NCBI RefSeq assembly: GCF_001263415.1
Contig: NZ_LGTE01000022.1
Span: forward strand, 1 to 54,145
Direction: 5' to 3'
Source: Thermincola ferriacetica
GTDB lineage: Bacteria > Bacillota > Thermincolia > Thermincolales > Thermincolaceae
Length of the DNA stretch: 54,145 bases
Made by a program: the position numbers and the translations under genes
The notes under the pieces: generated by a model
Database searches by the model: none
What the model saw: only the letters and a program-made list of their open reading frames with translations
What the model was told of the DNA's origin: nothing
Shown: piece by piece, positions 8,221 through 17,122 of the stretch
Numbering within the stretch: position 1 is the stretch's first letter
Layout: the number at the start of each line of letters is the position of its first letter

Positions 8221-8351
8221 ATATGGACTTTAGCGGACCACAAAAAAGAACGCAAAATATGCATAAAAAAACACAAAATACGTCAAAAAACCGGACAAGC
8301 AAGCCATGGGGGCGGGTAAACTTGAAAAAGGGGCCTGTCAGGTTCCGAGGA

Positions 8352-8367
8352 TGGCATGGTTTTTGCA
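8352..8367 (+). promoter_or_regulatory. Sigma-54 promoter of phosphotransferase gene 1
   Basis: TGGCATGGTTTTTGCA with GG (8353-8354) and GC (8365-8366) 10 bases apart, about 90 bp before the kinase start. Between it and the palindrome at 8204 lies an A-tract-rich stretch (8242-8290). Two short overlapping open frames in this 440-bp intergenic stretch show no family resemblance and were not called. Confidence 0.8.
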
Positions 8368-8458
8368 ATAATTTAATAATACCCTGGAGGGATAAGAAAA
8401 TTCAGAAAAAGGGGGTGGATTCAAAAAATTCAGACCCAGTGGGAAAAAGGGGGATGTT

Positions 8459-9667
8459 ATGAATTTATCCAATATGCATCGCCTTACGCCGTTAGATACT
8501 GACCAGACATTGTCCCTGGTATCGCAGAGTGGGCAACTGAAAAACATTGCCATCAAACTCAGTGAGCTTCTTGAGGGAGCGTTGGTTTACAGCCAGATTG
8601 TCAGCGTTTTCACCCATTATGACCTGGGTACAGTAACCGACGTTTATCAAATGCTGGGGGGTTACGTTAACAAAAGTTATGGAGTCTGTACGGAAAAGAA
8701 CGGGATAAAACACTGGTATTTTGTGAGGATGTATAAGTCCGGTATTACAGAATCAGAGATACAACTGGAGCATTCCCTGATTGATTTTTGTATTGCCAAC
8801 GGTCTGGATATTGCTGCCGGTTTAATCCGCACTCACAACCAAAAAACCTACGTGAAAATCAGCGAAGACAATAATGGCAAGGCCGTTGACCGTTTCTTTG
8901 CCGTATATGATTTTCTGCCGGGCGAAGATAAGTATACCTGGGACAATCCCACCCTGAATGATAAAGAATATGTCAGCATGGCAGAGGCATTGGCTACCTT
9001 CCACAATGCGGCCAGGAACTTTGACCCCCAGGGAAGGGAAAGGGTAGAACCCAGGATTATGGAGCTTTTGCCCATGCTTCCGGTGTTATTTAAGGAATTT
9101 GCCGAACGGAAGAACGAATCAAAATTTCACGTTTATTATGTAAAGAATCTACCGGAATTTCTGGAAACAATTAATAGGACCCGGATCCCCGAAGAGGACC
9201 TGGATAAAATGCCGCTAAATCCTATACACTCGGATTTTCATCCGGGGAACCTGAAGTTCAAGGACAACCGGGTGGTGGGTATTTTTGATTTTGACTGGTG
9301 TAAAATAGATTTGCGTATTTTTGATGTGGCCTTGGCCATGGTGTATGCATGCTGTTCGTGGCTGGACGAGAGCGACGGTGTTCTATTGCTTGATAAATGC
9401 CGTATTTTTCTGGAATCGTATCAACGAACATTAACTGCACTGAATGGGTTGGCTCCTCTGAATGAGACGGAAATACACTACCTGCCCACCATGATAGCCG
9501 CGGCCAACATGTATTTGATCAACTGGACAGTTACGGCGTTTTATACAGGCAGTGACCTGAATGTTTATGAATACCTGGCATATTTGCAGCATAACGTCCG
9601 GGTGATGAAATGGATTGAAAATCACGGGGATGAAATTCTGCAAGTGGGTAAGTCTCTCGAATACTAA
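8459..9667 (+). CDS. APH/choline-kinase-fold phosphotransferase, paralogue 1
   Basis: Kinase of the aminoglycoside phosphotransferase / choline kinase / ThrB-II superfamily, 402 residues. The catalytic loop HSDFHPGN is at 257-264 (base Asp259) and the Mg-binding segment GIFDFDW at 274-280. A second copy is encoded at 31947-33152 and aligns without gaps over the first 290 residues, with 30 of 40 residues identical at 251-290. SD AAAGGGGGA precedes the ATG. A sigma-54 promoter lies upstream, and a symporter gene follows after about 100 bp. The substrate cannot be read from sequence; the neighbouring methylamine genes suggest a hydroxylated amine such as choline, ethanolamine or a betaine derivative. 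Confidence 0.85.
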   Translation: MNLSNMHRLTPLDTDQTLSLVSQSGQLKNIAIKLSELLEGALVYSQIVSVFTHYDLGTVTDVYQMLGGYVNKSYGVCTEKNGIKHWYFVRMYKSGITESEIQLEHSLIDFCIANGLDIAAGLIRTHNQKTYVKISEDNNGKAVDRFFAVYDFLPGEDKYTWDNPTLNDKEYVSMAEALATFHNAARNFDPQGRERVEPRIMELLPMLPVLFKEFAERKNESKFHVYYVKNLPEFLETINRTRIPEEDLDKMPLNPIHSDFHPGNLKFKDNRVVGIFDFDWCKIDLRIFDVALAMVYACCSWLDESDGVLLLDKCRIFLESYQRTLTALNGLAPLNETEIHYLPTMIAAANMYLINWTVTAFYTGSDLNVYEYLAYLQHNVRVMKWIENHGDEILQVGKSLEY

Positions 9668-9695
9668 TGCTTAAATTAAATGCAAGATGAAAGTT

Positions 9696-9724
9696 TTGCT
9701 TTTAATCTTTATTTGCTTTATAAT
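9696..9724 (+). promoter_or_regulatory. Sigma-A promoter before the symporter gene
   Basis: TTGCTT, 17 bases, TATAAT in the roughly 100-bp gap between the kinase and the symporter. It would give basal symporter expression independent of the sigma-54 promoter upstream. Confidence 0.55.
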
Positions 9725-9769
9725 TTCCAACATGTAATAACTTAATATTAGCAAGGAAGGTGATTATTA

Positions 9770-11449
9770 ATGGGCAACGATGTCAGTCCGTTATGGTATT
9801 GGGCCGTTTTACTGGTTTATTGTTTGTTTGTGGTTTATCTCGGATGGGATGCCTACAAAAAACAAAAAAGTGCCGGCAGTGCGGAAGAGGAACACCACGA
9901 TTTCTGGATTACCGGCCGTTCACAGCCTGCTTACATGGTGGGTATGTCTGTTGCATCCGGATGGATGTTAATAGGCATGATTACCTGGATGACATGGGCC
10001 ACTTACGACCAGGGTCTATCGGGGCTCTGGGTTGTGGCTATACCGTGGTTTCTGTCAAACCTGCTTCAGTTTGCTCTGGCGCGTCCGTTGAGGAGAATTA
10101 AAGCAATTTCACAGTGTGAGATGCTGCAAAACCGTTTCGGTTTACCGGCACGAACATTAGCTGCCATGGTAAATATATTCTCCTATACACTGTGGTCTGC
10201 GGCGGAGTTGTATGCTGCGGCTCTAATTATGGCGCCGGCCCTGGATATCTCTGTTAATGCCATGATTATCATATATGCAATTCCTATCGCGTTATACATG
10301 TACATGGGTGGATTCCGTTCGGTAATAAATGCCAACATTATTCAGTTTTTCATGGGTGCCATCATATTGGTTGTAACGGCGGGTGCCATGTATTTCACTG
10401 CGCACGGAATTGCGGCAGAAAACCATACAACAATCTGGGAAATGCTGAAACAACAGGCAATTATCAACGAAATGGCTTATCCTTATCAGGAGGGAGCCAA
10501 AGCGACCAACCTGTTTGCTTTTGTATCTTTATCCTTCCCGTTGATAATCATGTTTGGCCTTGTACCCGGCTGGGGAGCTGCTGAAGATTTCTGGTTGAAG
10601 GCACAGGCTGCTGTAAGCACCAAAGAAGCTCGCAAGGGAGCCATATACAGCCTTATTTACAATACCACTCTGATTGTGGCCTGTTCTTCCATTATCGGGA
10701 TATTCGGCTTGATTATTTTCAAGCCTGAAGTTAAAGACGGTGTTTTACATGCGGCAAAAGTTCTGGGAGACAAGGGTGGTTATAACGTAATATCTGTTTA
10801 TATCAACCAGTATATGTCACCGTGGGTCAAAGCTTTACTGATCTTCCTGCTTTCCGCCCACAGTATGTCCACTGTAGCTAACTACAGTAATGTTTCCGCC
10901 ATGAACGTTTCCTACGACGTTCTCCAGCCATTATGGTATAAGAGGAAAGGCTGGTCTGACGAAAAAATTGTTAAATGGTCACGTATTATCACCTTCTTAA
11001 TGGTTATTATTAACATCGGAATCGCCATGCTTTATAATATGCCGACTGTCGGAGCAACACTTAACGATGCATACTTCCTATCGTCAGGCCTATTGACTGC
11101 CGGGGTAGCGGTAATGCTTTATGCGCTGTTCTGGAAACGCGCCAACCTCTTTGGGGTAATGGCAGGAGGTATTTCCGGACTTATCGGTACCATAGTGTTC
11201 TTTATTCTGGAATACAAGGTGTGGAATTTCTCCTATACCATGCCCATCTGGGACTGGATATTCGGTAAAGGCTCAATGGCTTCCTCATACCTGGGTTATT
11301 GCGTAGTGGGCCTGGTTTGCGGTCTGGCCGGATTAATCATCGGTACCTACCTGACTGCTCCTCCTACCGAAGCGCAATTGGCTGCTGTAGCCGATGAACC
11401 GATTGACGATAACGAGGAGTTTTTCAAGGCATTGCGGGAAAACGCATAA
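9770..11449 (+). CDS. Sodium:solute symporter (SSS family)
   Basis: Integral membrane importer of 559 residues with about 13 predicted hydrophobic segments. The early DFWITGRSQPAYMVGMSVASG stretch is typical of SSS proteins, and a YMYMGGFRSVINANIIQ-type loop follows. SD AAGGAAGGTGA lies before the ATG. It sits between a sigma-54-controlled kinase gene and the ethanolamine operon, so the substrate may be an amine used by either pathway; sequence alone does not decide. No choline/betaine (BCCT) signature is evident. Confidence 0.85.
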   Translation: MGNDVSPLWYWAVLLVYCLFVVYLGWDAYKKQKSAGSAEEEHHDFWITGRSQPAYMVGMSVASGWMLIGMITWMTWATYDQGLSGLWVVAIPWFLSNLLQFALARPLRRIKAISQCEMLQNRFGLPARTLAAMVNIFSYTLWSAAELYAAALIMAPALDISVNAMIIIYAIPIALYMYMGGFRSVINANIIQFFMGAIILVVTAGAMYFTAHGIAAENHTTIWEMLKQQAIINEMAYPYQEGAKATNLFAFVSLSFPLIIMFGLVPGWGAAEDFWLKAQAAVSTKEARKGAIYSLIYNTTLIVACSSIIGIFGLIIFKPEVKDGVLHAAKVLGDKGGYNVISVYINQYMSPWVKALLIFLLSAHSMSTVANYSNVSAMNVSYDVLQPLWYKRKGWSDEKIVKWSRIITFLMVIINIGIAMLYNMPTVGATLNDAYFLSSGLLTAGVAVMLYALFWKRANLFGVMAGGISGLIGTIVFFILEYKVWNFSYTMPIWDWIFGKGSMASSYLGYCVVGLVCGLAGLIIGTYLTAPPTEAQLAAVADEPIDDNEEFFKALRENA

Positions 11450-11589
11450 GGGTACTGATTTTCAAGGTTGTGAAAACAGAAGTGAATGTGGTTGTTGATT
11501 GAGTTGTTATCTTGCCGGACAATCAATTATGATCCTTTTTTATGGAATCAGATTGTTGTCCGGCAGATAATTTTTAGGCCAAAAGCTTT

Positions 11590-11627
11590 TGACTTAGAAG
11601 AAGTCAGAATTGACTTATTAATTTTGA
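11590..11627. promoter_or_regulatory. Activator sites upstream of the eut operon
   Basis: Perfect palindrome TGACTTAGAAGAAGTCA (11590-11606), then a half-site TGACTTATTAATTTTGA (11611-11627). The half-sequences equal those of the palindrome before the kinase gene although the spacer differs (AGAAG versus AAAAA), which argues for selection on the half-sites. It lies about 75-90 bp upstream of the eut -24 element. Confidence 0.65.
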
Positions 11628-11679
11628 AAAATTCAGGCGAATCTGCGGGTTATCCGCTGGCTGTACGGGATATGTCTAT

Positions 11680-11695
11680 TGGCACGATTTTTGCT
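11680..11695 (+). promoter_or_regulatory. Sigma-54 promoter of the eut operon
   Basis: TGGCACGATTTTTGCT has GG (11681-11682) and GC (11693-11694) 10 bases apart and the TGGCAC consensus at -24. It lies about 100 bp before eutS in a 348-bp gene-free stretch. No eutV/eutW antiterminator hairpins of the type used in Enterococcus or Listeria were seen. Confidence 0.83.
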
Positions 11696-11797
11696 TCAAT
11701 TAAATTAACGTAAGGTGATAATGACAGTGGTTAAAATTTCGGCAAACTGAACAAAAGGGGCAAGTCTATCACGGTTCCAACGGGAGATGAGGAGTTT

Positions 11798-12148
11798 TTG
11801 GATAAGGACAATTCCAAGAAACAGCGACTAATTCAGGAATATGTTCCGGGCAAGCAGGTCACTCTGGCCCATGTGATTGCCCATCCGGCCCGTTCCATCT
11901 TTGAGAAACTGGGACTTCCTGCAACCGGGGCAATAGGGATATTAACCCTGACTCCTGGTGAAACAGCGATTATTGCAGCTGATATTGCTACAAAGGCGGC
12001 CCCGGTGGACATTGGTTTCCTGGACCGGTTTACGGGTGCGGTAGTAATAACCGGAGATGTGGCCGGGGTAGAAGCGGCTCTTAGAGAAGTAAACAGTGTT
12101 CTGGAAAATGAACTTAATTATTCGCCCGCAAGGATGACCAGGTCATGA
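11798..12148 (+). CDS. eutS: EutS, microcompartment shell protein
   Basis: Circularly permuted BMC-domain hexamer that forms bent shell facets. The protein of 116 residues closely resembles enteric EutS ([45 protein letters not shown]). The TTG at 11798 is preceded by GAGATGAGGAG. It is the first gene of the operon, and its stop overlaps the start of eutP by four bases. Confidence 0.95.
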   Translation: MDKDNSKKQRLIQEYVPGKQVTLAHVIAHPARSIFEKLGLPATGAIGILTLTPGETAIIAADIATKAAPVDIGFLDRFTGAVVITGDVAGVEAALREVNSVLENELNYSPARMTRS

Positions 12149-12582
12149 GCAAGCACCGGGTTATGGTCGTGGGAGCGGTGGGCAGTGGAAAAAGCACCCT
12201 GATTTCGGCTCTCTACGGGGGCCGGGGCGAAGTAAAAAAAACCCAGGCCCTAAATTATAATGCCGGTTCCATTGACACTCCCGGAGAGTATATGGAAAAC
12301 CCCTTTTTTTACAGGGCCCTTTTTGCAACTTCTCTGGAAGCAGAAATACTCCTATTTGTTCAGGATGCCACCAGAACACAATCTGTTTTTCCGCCCGGTT
12401 TTGCCGGGGCTTTTTCCAGGCGAACCATAGGTGTTGTGACTAAAACAGACCATCCCGAAGCTGATCCCGAAAGGGCCCGGGGCTTTTTAAAAAGTTTGGG
12501 ATTAAGCGGTCCTGTGGTTGCCGTTTCGGCTTACACAGGGGACGGGATGGATGAGTTGAAAAAGTTGCTAACTCAATTTTAA
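12145..12582 (+). CDS. eutP: EutP/PduV-type GTPase-like protein
   Basis: Small P-loop protein of 145 residues. Walker A is GAVGSGKS near the N-terminus, and DTPGEYMEN marks the G3 region; TKTDHP is the G4-like motif. EutP has been reported to have acetate kinase activity, and PduV to link compartments to filaments; neither can be decided here. ATG overlaps eutS (ATGA), which implies translational coupling. Confidence 0.9.
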   Translation: MSKHRVMVVGAVGSGKSTLISALYGGRGEVKKTQALNYNAGSIDTPGEYMENPFFYRALFATSLEAEILLFVQDATRTQSVFPPGFAGAFSRRTIGVVTKTDHPEADPERARGFLKSLGLSGPVVAVSAYTGDGMDELKKLLTQF

Positions 12583-12606
12583 TTCTCACGGAGGGAGGTA
12601 ATTTCT

Positions 12607-13971
12607 TTGAATTTAAAGGCCAAGGTTAACAACAAAGTATTTAGTTTCAAAAGCGTGAAAGAAGTGCTGGCAAAGGCGAACGAAGAAAAATCAGGTGATA
12701 TGTTGGCAGGTATCGGGGCTTCTTCTGCTTCTGAGCGGGTTGCCGCCAAGCTGGTGTTAAGCGAGCTTACTCTCGAAGATATCTATAATAACCCGGTTAT
12801 TCCTTACGAGGAAGACGAGGTTACCAGAGTAATCTATGACACGCTTAACCAGCGTATTTACCAGAAATTTAAAAATTTTACGGTAGGAGAACTGCGTGAT
12901 TATATTCTGGACAGTGATACCACGGGTGAGGACCTTTTGCACCTGGGGCGGGGTCTTACCAGTGAAATGATTGCCGCTGTGGCCAAACTGATGTCCAATC
13001 TGGATCTGGTTTACGCCGCGAAAAAAATGAGGGTTCAGGCCCACTGTAATACCACCATCGGAATACCCGGCACTCTTGCCTTCCGCAACCAGCCCAACCA
13101 CCCGACGGACAGCATTACCGGAATCATGGCCAGTGTAAAAGAGGGGCTTACTTTTGGTAGCGGTGATGCGGTAATTGGGGTTAACCCTGTGGAAGATAAT
13201 GCGGAAACCGTAGGCAGGATTTTGAGCACAATTAAAGAGTTTATGGAAAAATGGGAGATTCCCACACAGGTCTGTGTACTGGCCCATATTACCACGCAGA
13301 TGAAAGCGGTAGAAAAAGGTGCACCGGCTGACTTGTTGTTCCAGAGCATAGCCGGTACCCAAGCGGCCAATGATGCCTTTGGGGTTACTGCTGCCATGCT
13401 GGAAGAGGCTTATCAACTGGCGTTAGTCAAGGGAACCGGTACAGGGCCGAACCTGTTGTATTTTGAAACGGGGCAGGGTTCAGAGATTTCCCTTGACTGT
13501 CATCATGGAGTAGACGAAATGACTCTGGAAGCCAGGACCTACGGTTTTGCCCGGAAGTTCAGACCCTTCATGTTAAACAACGTCTCCGGCTTTATCGGTC
13601 CGGAAACCATTTATGACGGTAGGGAAGTTATCAGGGCGGACCTGGAAGACCTGTTCATGGGCAAACTGCATGGGTTGCCGATGGGTATTGCCCCCTGCTA
13701 CACAAACCATATGAAGGCCGACCAGAATGACCAGGAAATCGGTACCATGCTGTGCGCCATGGCCGGGGCTAACTATTTCATGGGGGTTCCTGGGGGTGAC
13801 GATGTCATGCTCAGTTATCAGGATACCAGTTATTATGATGATGCCAGTGTCAGGGAAATTCTTGGGTTGAGACCCCTGCCGGAGTTCGAAAAGTGGTTGG
13901 AAAGGATGGGTATTATGGAAAACGGGAAACTTACCAAACGGGCCGGCGACCCATCAATATTTGATGAATAA
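12607..13971 (+). CDS. eutB: EutB, ethanolamine ammonia-lyase large subunit
   Basis: Catalytic subunit of the adenosylcobalamin-dependent ammonia-lyase that turns ethanolamine into acetaldehyde and ammonia inside the compartment. The 454 residues match the family (about 453). Recognisable stretches include ANEEKSGDMLAGIGASS near the N-terminus, HCNTTIGIPGTLAFRNQPNH, the SGDAVIGVNPV segment and the C-terminal MGVPGGDDVMLSYQDTSYYD. The TTG at 12607 follows GGAGGGAGG. eutC starts 16 bases after the stop. Bound B12 is kept active by EutA, two genes downstream. Confidence 0.97.
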   Translation: MNLKAKVNNKVFSFKSVKEVLAKANEEKSGDMLAGIGASSASERVAAKLVLSELTLEDIYNNPVIPYEEDEVTRVIYDTLNQRIYQKFKNFTVGELRDYILDSDTTGEDLLHLGRGLTSEMIAAVAKLMSNLDLVYAAKKMRVQAHCNTTIGIPGTLAFRNQPNHPTDSITGIMASVKEGLTFGSGDAVIGVNPVEDNAETVGRILSTIKEFMEKWEIPTQVCVLAHITTQMKAVEKGAPADLLFQSIAGTQAANDAFGVTAAMLEEAYQLALVKGTGTGPNLLYFETGQGSEISLDCHHGVDEMTLEARTYGFARKFRPFMLNNVSGFIGPETIYDGREVIRADLEDLFMGKLHGLPMGIAPCYTNHMKADQNDQEIGTMLCAMAGANYFMGVPGGDDVMLSYQDTSYYDDASVREILGLRPLPEFEKWLERMGIMENGKLTKRAGDPSIFDE

Positions 13972-13987
13972 TTAGGGGGTGACACCG

Positions 13988-14893
13988 ATGGAAATGGAAC
14001 AACTGATTATTGAAAATGTGGTAAAAGAGCTTGCCAAAAGAGGATTACTGGGAAATGCAGAAAGTACAGAACCGACGATACAGAAAAAAAGATTAGAGGT
14101 GAACACCGGTGCAGATGTAAATGATAATCCGGGCCAGGAACCTATTGAGGTCCCGGATATCAGTGGTGTATGGGTTCCCAATCCGGCTAACTATGAAGCC
14201 ATTGTGGCCATGAAGAAAGAGACTCCTGCCAGAATCGGTTTATATCGGGCGGGCACAAGGCCGAAAACAAAGGCGTTTTTGAAATTTCTAGCTGATCATG
14301 CGGCGGCAATGGATGCTGTTTTCTTGGATGTGTCGGAAGAATTTCTCGAGCGAATGAACCTGTTCTGTGTACAGACAAAAGCAAAGGACAAAGAAGAATT
14401 TCTGAAACGGCCTGACCTGGGGAGAAAGCTTTCCGATGAGGCGGTCAAGACTGTTTTGGAAAAGTGCCAGAAGGACCCACAGGTACAAATTATTGTTGTT
14501 GACGGACTCAGTTCTTCTGCTATTGAGGCCAATGTGCCCGATGTTTTACCGGTATTGACCCAGGGTTTGACGGCTGCAGGGATCAAAGTGGGAACACCCT
14601 TTTTTATCAGAAACGGCCGGGTCGGGGTTCAGGACCATGTTGGAATGCTGTTAAATGCCGAAGTGATTATCTCCTTGATTGGTGAGCGGCCAGGACTTGT
14701 GACTGCTGACAGCATGAGCGCCTATATTATATACCGGCCAAACGAAAAGACTGTCGAAGCTGACAGGACTGCTTTCTCTAACATTCATAAAGGAGGCACT
14801 CCCCCTGCTGAAGCAGGCGCCCACCTGGTTGATGTAATTAAACAAATACTGGCAGCCAAGGCCAGCGGCATGAAACTCAATCTGCACGCATAA
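13988..14893 (+). CDS. eutC: EutC, ethanolamine ammonia-lyase small subunit
   Basis: Small subunit that completes the B12 site of the ammonia-lyase. The ATG at 13988 is chosen because AGGGGGTG is 8 bases upstream; a GTG at 13979 lies inside that ribosome site. The product has about 301 residues. The N-terminus (MEQLIIENVVKELAKRG) is an amphipathic helix of the kind that targets EutC to the shell, followed by a variable linker (about 20-60). The conserved core with ARIGLYRAGTRPKTKAFL, VVDGLSSSAIEANVP and GERPGLVTADSMSAYI follows. Confidence 0.95.
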   Translation: MEMEQLIIENVVKELAKRGLLGNAESTEPTIQKKRLEVNTGADVNDNPGQEPIEVPDISGVWVPNPANYEAIVAMKKETPARIGLYRAGTRPKTKAFLKFLADHAAAMDAVFLDVSEEFLERMNLFCVQTKAKDKEEFLKRPDLGRKLSDEAVKTVLEKCQKDPQVQIIVVDGLSSSAIEANVPDVLPVLTQGLTAAGIKVGTPFFIRNGRVGVQDHVGMLLNAEVIISLIGERPGLVTADSMSAYIIYRPNEKTVEADRTAFSNIHKGGTPPAEAGAHLVDVIKQILAAKASGMKLNLHA

Positions 14894-14908
14894 AACAGGT
14901 GGTTTCAG

Positions 14909-16384
14909 GTGAACAAATCAGAAAACGTGAACTGCCAGAGCATCATAAGCGTGGGCATTGACATCGGTACAACAACCACTCAACTGGTTATTAGCCGCAT
15001 GACTATAAGAAATACGGCTCCCGGGTCGTCGGTGCCGCGCATGGAGATTACCGACAAGGAAGTGTTGCACAGGAGCAAGATTTATTTTACTCCCCTGCTG
15101 GACCACCATATTATAGATGCTGCTGCTGTTTCCGGTATAGTGGAAGAGGAATACCGGACAGCGGGGTTAACACCCGGAGATATTGATACAGGAGCTGTTA
15201 TTATCACAGGCGAAACGGCCAAAAAGGAAAATGCCAGAAAGATTGTTGAGTCTATGGCTGGTTTGGCGGGAGATTTTGTTGTAGCTACCGCCGGCGTTAA
15301 CCTGGAATCTATTCTTGCGGGCAAAGGCTCAGGGGCGGCGCAGTATTCAAAAGAAAAGCACCGCGTTACTGTAAACGTCGATGTTGGCGGCGGCACAGCC
15401 AATATAGGCGTTTTTAAAGAAGGCAGGGTAATTGACACGGCTTGCATCAATATTGGAGGGCATCTGATAGAACTGGAACCCTGCACTGATAAAATCATCT
15501 ACATTGCCGATCCTGCAAGGATTGTGCTGCGGGAGTGCGGGTTTCAGTGGCAGGTGGGAGACCGTGTGGGGATTGAGGAACTGAAAACTGTGGCCCGGCA
15601 TATGGCCGGAAGTATTGTAGAGGCTATCACATCAACTGACATCTCAGATATGACCCGTGAATTATTGATGACACCTCAGTTGAAACTGGATTATCCAGTG
15701 GAAATCGTTATGTTCTCGGGTGGAGTGGCGGATTATGTATACAGTGATTTCCAACCGATTTCCGTTGCCCAGGTTTCGCGATACGGAGATATCGGACCTC
15801 TGTTGGGGTGGGCTATCAGGGAAGAGTCAGCCCGTGCCGGCATCAGTCTGGAAAGACCCGGCGAAACCATCAGGGCTACGGTAATAGGCGCAGGTGCCCA
15901 TTCTGTAGATATCAGTGGCAGTACCATCACTGTGGAAGATACCGCTCTTCCAATACGTAATGTGACTGTCGTTTCTCCCTTCAGCCGGGAAATGCCGCAG
16001 TCGCCGGCAGAAATTGCTGACCAGATCAAAAGGACTGTGCACCGGGTGATTTCCGACGGTTCTGCTGAGAGTGTGGCCTTGGCCATGGAAGGCCCAAAAA
16101 CCATTTCATTCCAGGCCATTCAGGACCTTGCAGAGGGCCTGGTGCAAGGCATGGCAGGTTTTATTTCCAAAGAAAGACCTTTAATTGTTGTATTGCGCAA
16201 AGATTGTGCCAAGGTGCTTGGGCAGACTTTGCAGCTAAAATTAGGGCATGCTGCTGATGTAATATGTGTTGACCAGGTAGAAGTCGGTGAAGGCGACTTT
16301 ATTGATATCGGAAAACCTATAATGGGTGGCAGAGTCGTACCGGTTGTGGTCAAAACGCTGGTATTTGAAAACCTGAAAATCTGA
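14909..16384 (+). CDS. eutA: EutA, ethanolamine ammonia-lyase reactivase
   Basis: ASKHA-fold ATPase that releases damaged cobalamin from EutBC. The N-terminal phosphate-binding motif VGIDIGTTTTQLV and VNVDVGGGTANIGVF identify the fold. The 491 residues are a little longer than enteric EutA (about 467). The GTG start at 14909 is 16 bases past eutC with AGGTGG before it. It is encoded directly after its client enzyme. Confidence 0.94.
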   Translation: MNKSENVNCQSIISVGIDIGTTTTQLVISRMTIRNTAPGSSVPRMEITDKEVLHRSKIYFTPLLDHHIIDAAAVSGIVEEEYRTAGLTPGDIDTGAVIITGETAKKENARKIVESMAGLAGDFVVATAGVNLESILAGKGSGAAQYSKEKHRVTVNVDVGGGTANIGVFKEGRVIDTACINIGGHLIELEPCTDKIIYIADPARIVLRECGFQWQVGDRVGIEELKTVARHMAGSIVEAITSTDISDMTRELLMTPQLKLDYPVEIVMFSGGVADYVYSDFQPISVAQVSRYGDIGPLLGWAIREESARAGISLERPGETIRATVIGAGAHSVDISGSTITVEDTALPIRNVTVVSPFSREMPQSPAEIADQIKRTVHRVISDGSAESVALAMEGPKTISFQAIQDLAEGLVQGMAGFISKERPLIVVLRKDCAKVLGQTLQLKLGHAADVICVDQVEVGEGDFIDIGKPIMGGRVVPVVVKTLVFENLKI

Positions 16385-16420
16385 AATGAGCAATAAACAA
16401 AAGGAGGTTTAGACAATCCG

Positions 16421-17083
16421 ATGGCAATTTTAGACCCTATTAAAGCGGAAATTCTGGCGGTAAGAATGATACCGAATGTGTCTAAGGATTTGGCCGAAAG
16501 TCTAAATTTAAGGCCTGACCAGAGAAGTATAGGGATGTTTACCTGTACTATAGACGATGTTGGCTATACCGCCATTGATGAAGCCACAAAAAAGGCAGAG
16601 GTGGAAGTTGTTTACGCAAAATCTTTTTACGCCGGCGCTGCCCATGCATCAGGACCTTTGTCCGGTGAGTTTATTGGTATATTAGCCGGCCCTGACCCGG
16701 CTGAAATAAAAGCGGGTTTATCGGCGGCTGCTCAGACTGTCAACGAGGAAGCCTTCTTCTATTCCGCTGATCCGGAGGGGAAAATAGCTTTTTATGCGCA
16801 CACCATTTCCCGGACCGGCTCTTATCTCTCCAAGGTAGCGGGGATCAAAGAAGGGGATGCCCTAGCCTACCTTATTGCTCCTCCTCTTGAGTCTGTATTT
16901 GGCGTGGACGCAGCTCTTAAAGCTGCAGATGTAAGGATGGCCGTATGGTACGGGCCTCCAGGTGAAACCAACTTTGGTGGCGGATTGCTTACCGGTTCAC
17001 AGAGCGCCTGCAAAGCAGCTACTGAGGCTTTCCGTGATGCTGTTCTTGGTGTAGCCCGTAGTCCCAAGGATTATGCCATTTAA
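16421..17083 (+). CDS. eutL: EutL, tandem-BMC shell trimer
   Basis: Shell protein with two fused BMC domains that forms pseudohexameric trimers with a gated central pore, thought to pass larger molecules such as cofactors. The product has 220 residues, equal to known EutL. Diagnostic text includes MIPNVSKDLAESLNL, YAKSFYAGAAHASGPLSGE and YGPPGETNFGGGLLTG. AAGGAGG precedes the ATG. Confidence 0.96.
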   Translation: MAILDPIKAEILAVRMIPNVSKDLAESLNLRPDQRSIGMFTCTIDDVGYTAIDEATKKAEVEVVYAKSFYAGAAHASGPLSGEFIGILAGPDPAEIKAGLSAAAQTVNEEAFFYSADPEGKIAFYAHTISRTGSYLSKVAGIKEGDALAYLIAPPLESVFGVDAALKAADVRMAVWYGPPGETNFGGGLLTGSQSACKAATEAFRDAVLGVARSPKDYAI

Positions 17084-17122
17084 TTTACTGTCAGCCAAAA
17101 GGCTACGGGGAGGCCGGGTAAT

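Noticed and set aside
8104-8458. Short genes on both strands in the kinase upstream region
   Set aside because: They overlap each other, the activator palindrome and the sigma-54 promoter, and lack family resemblance.
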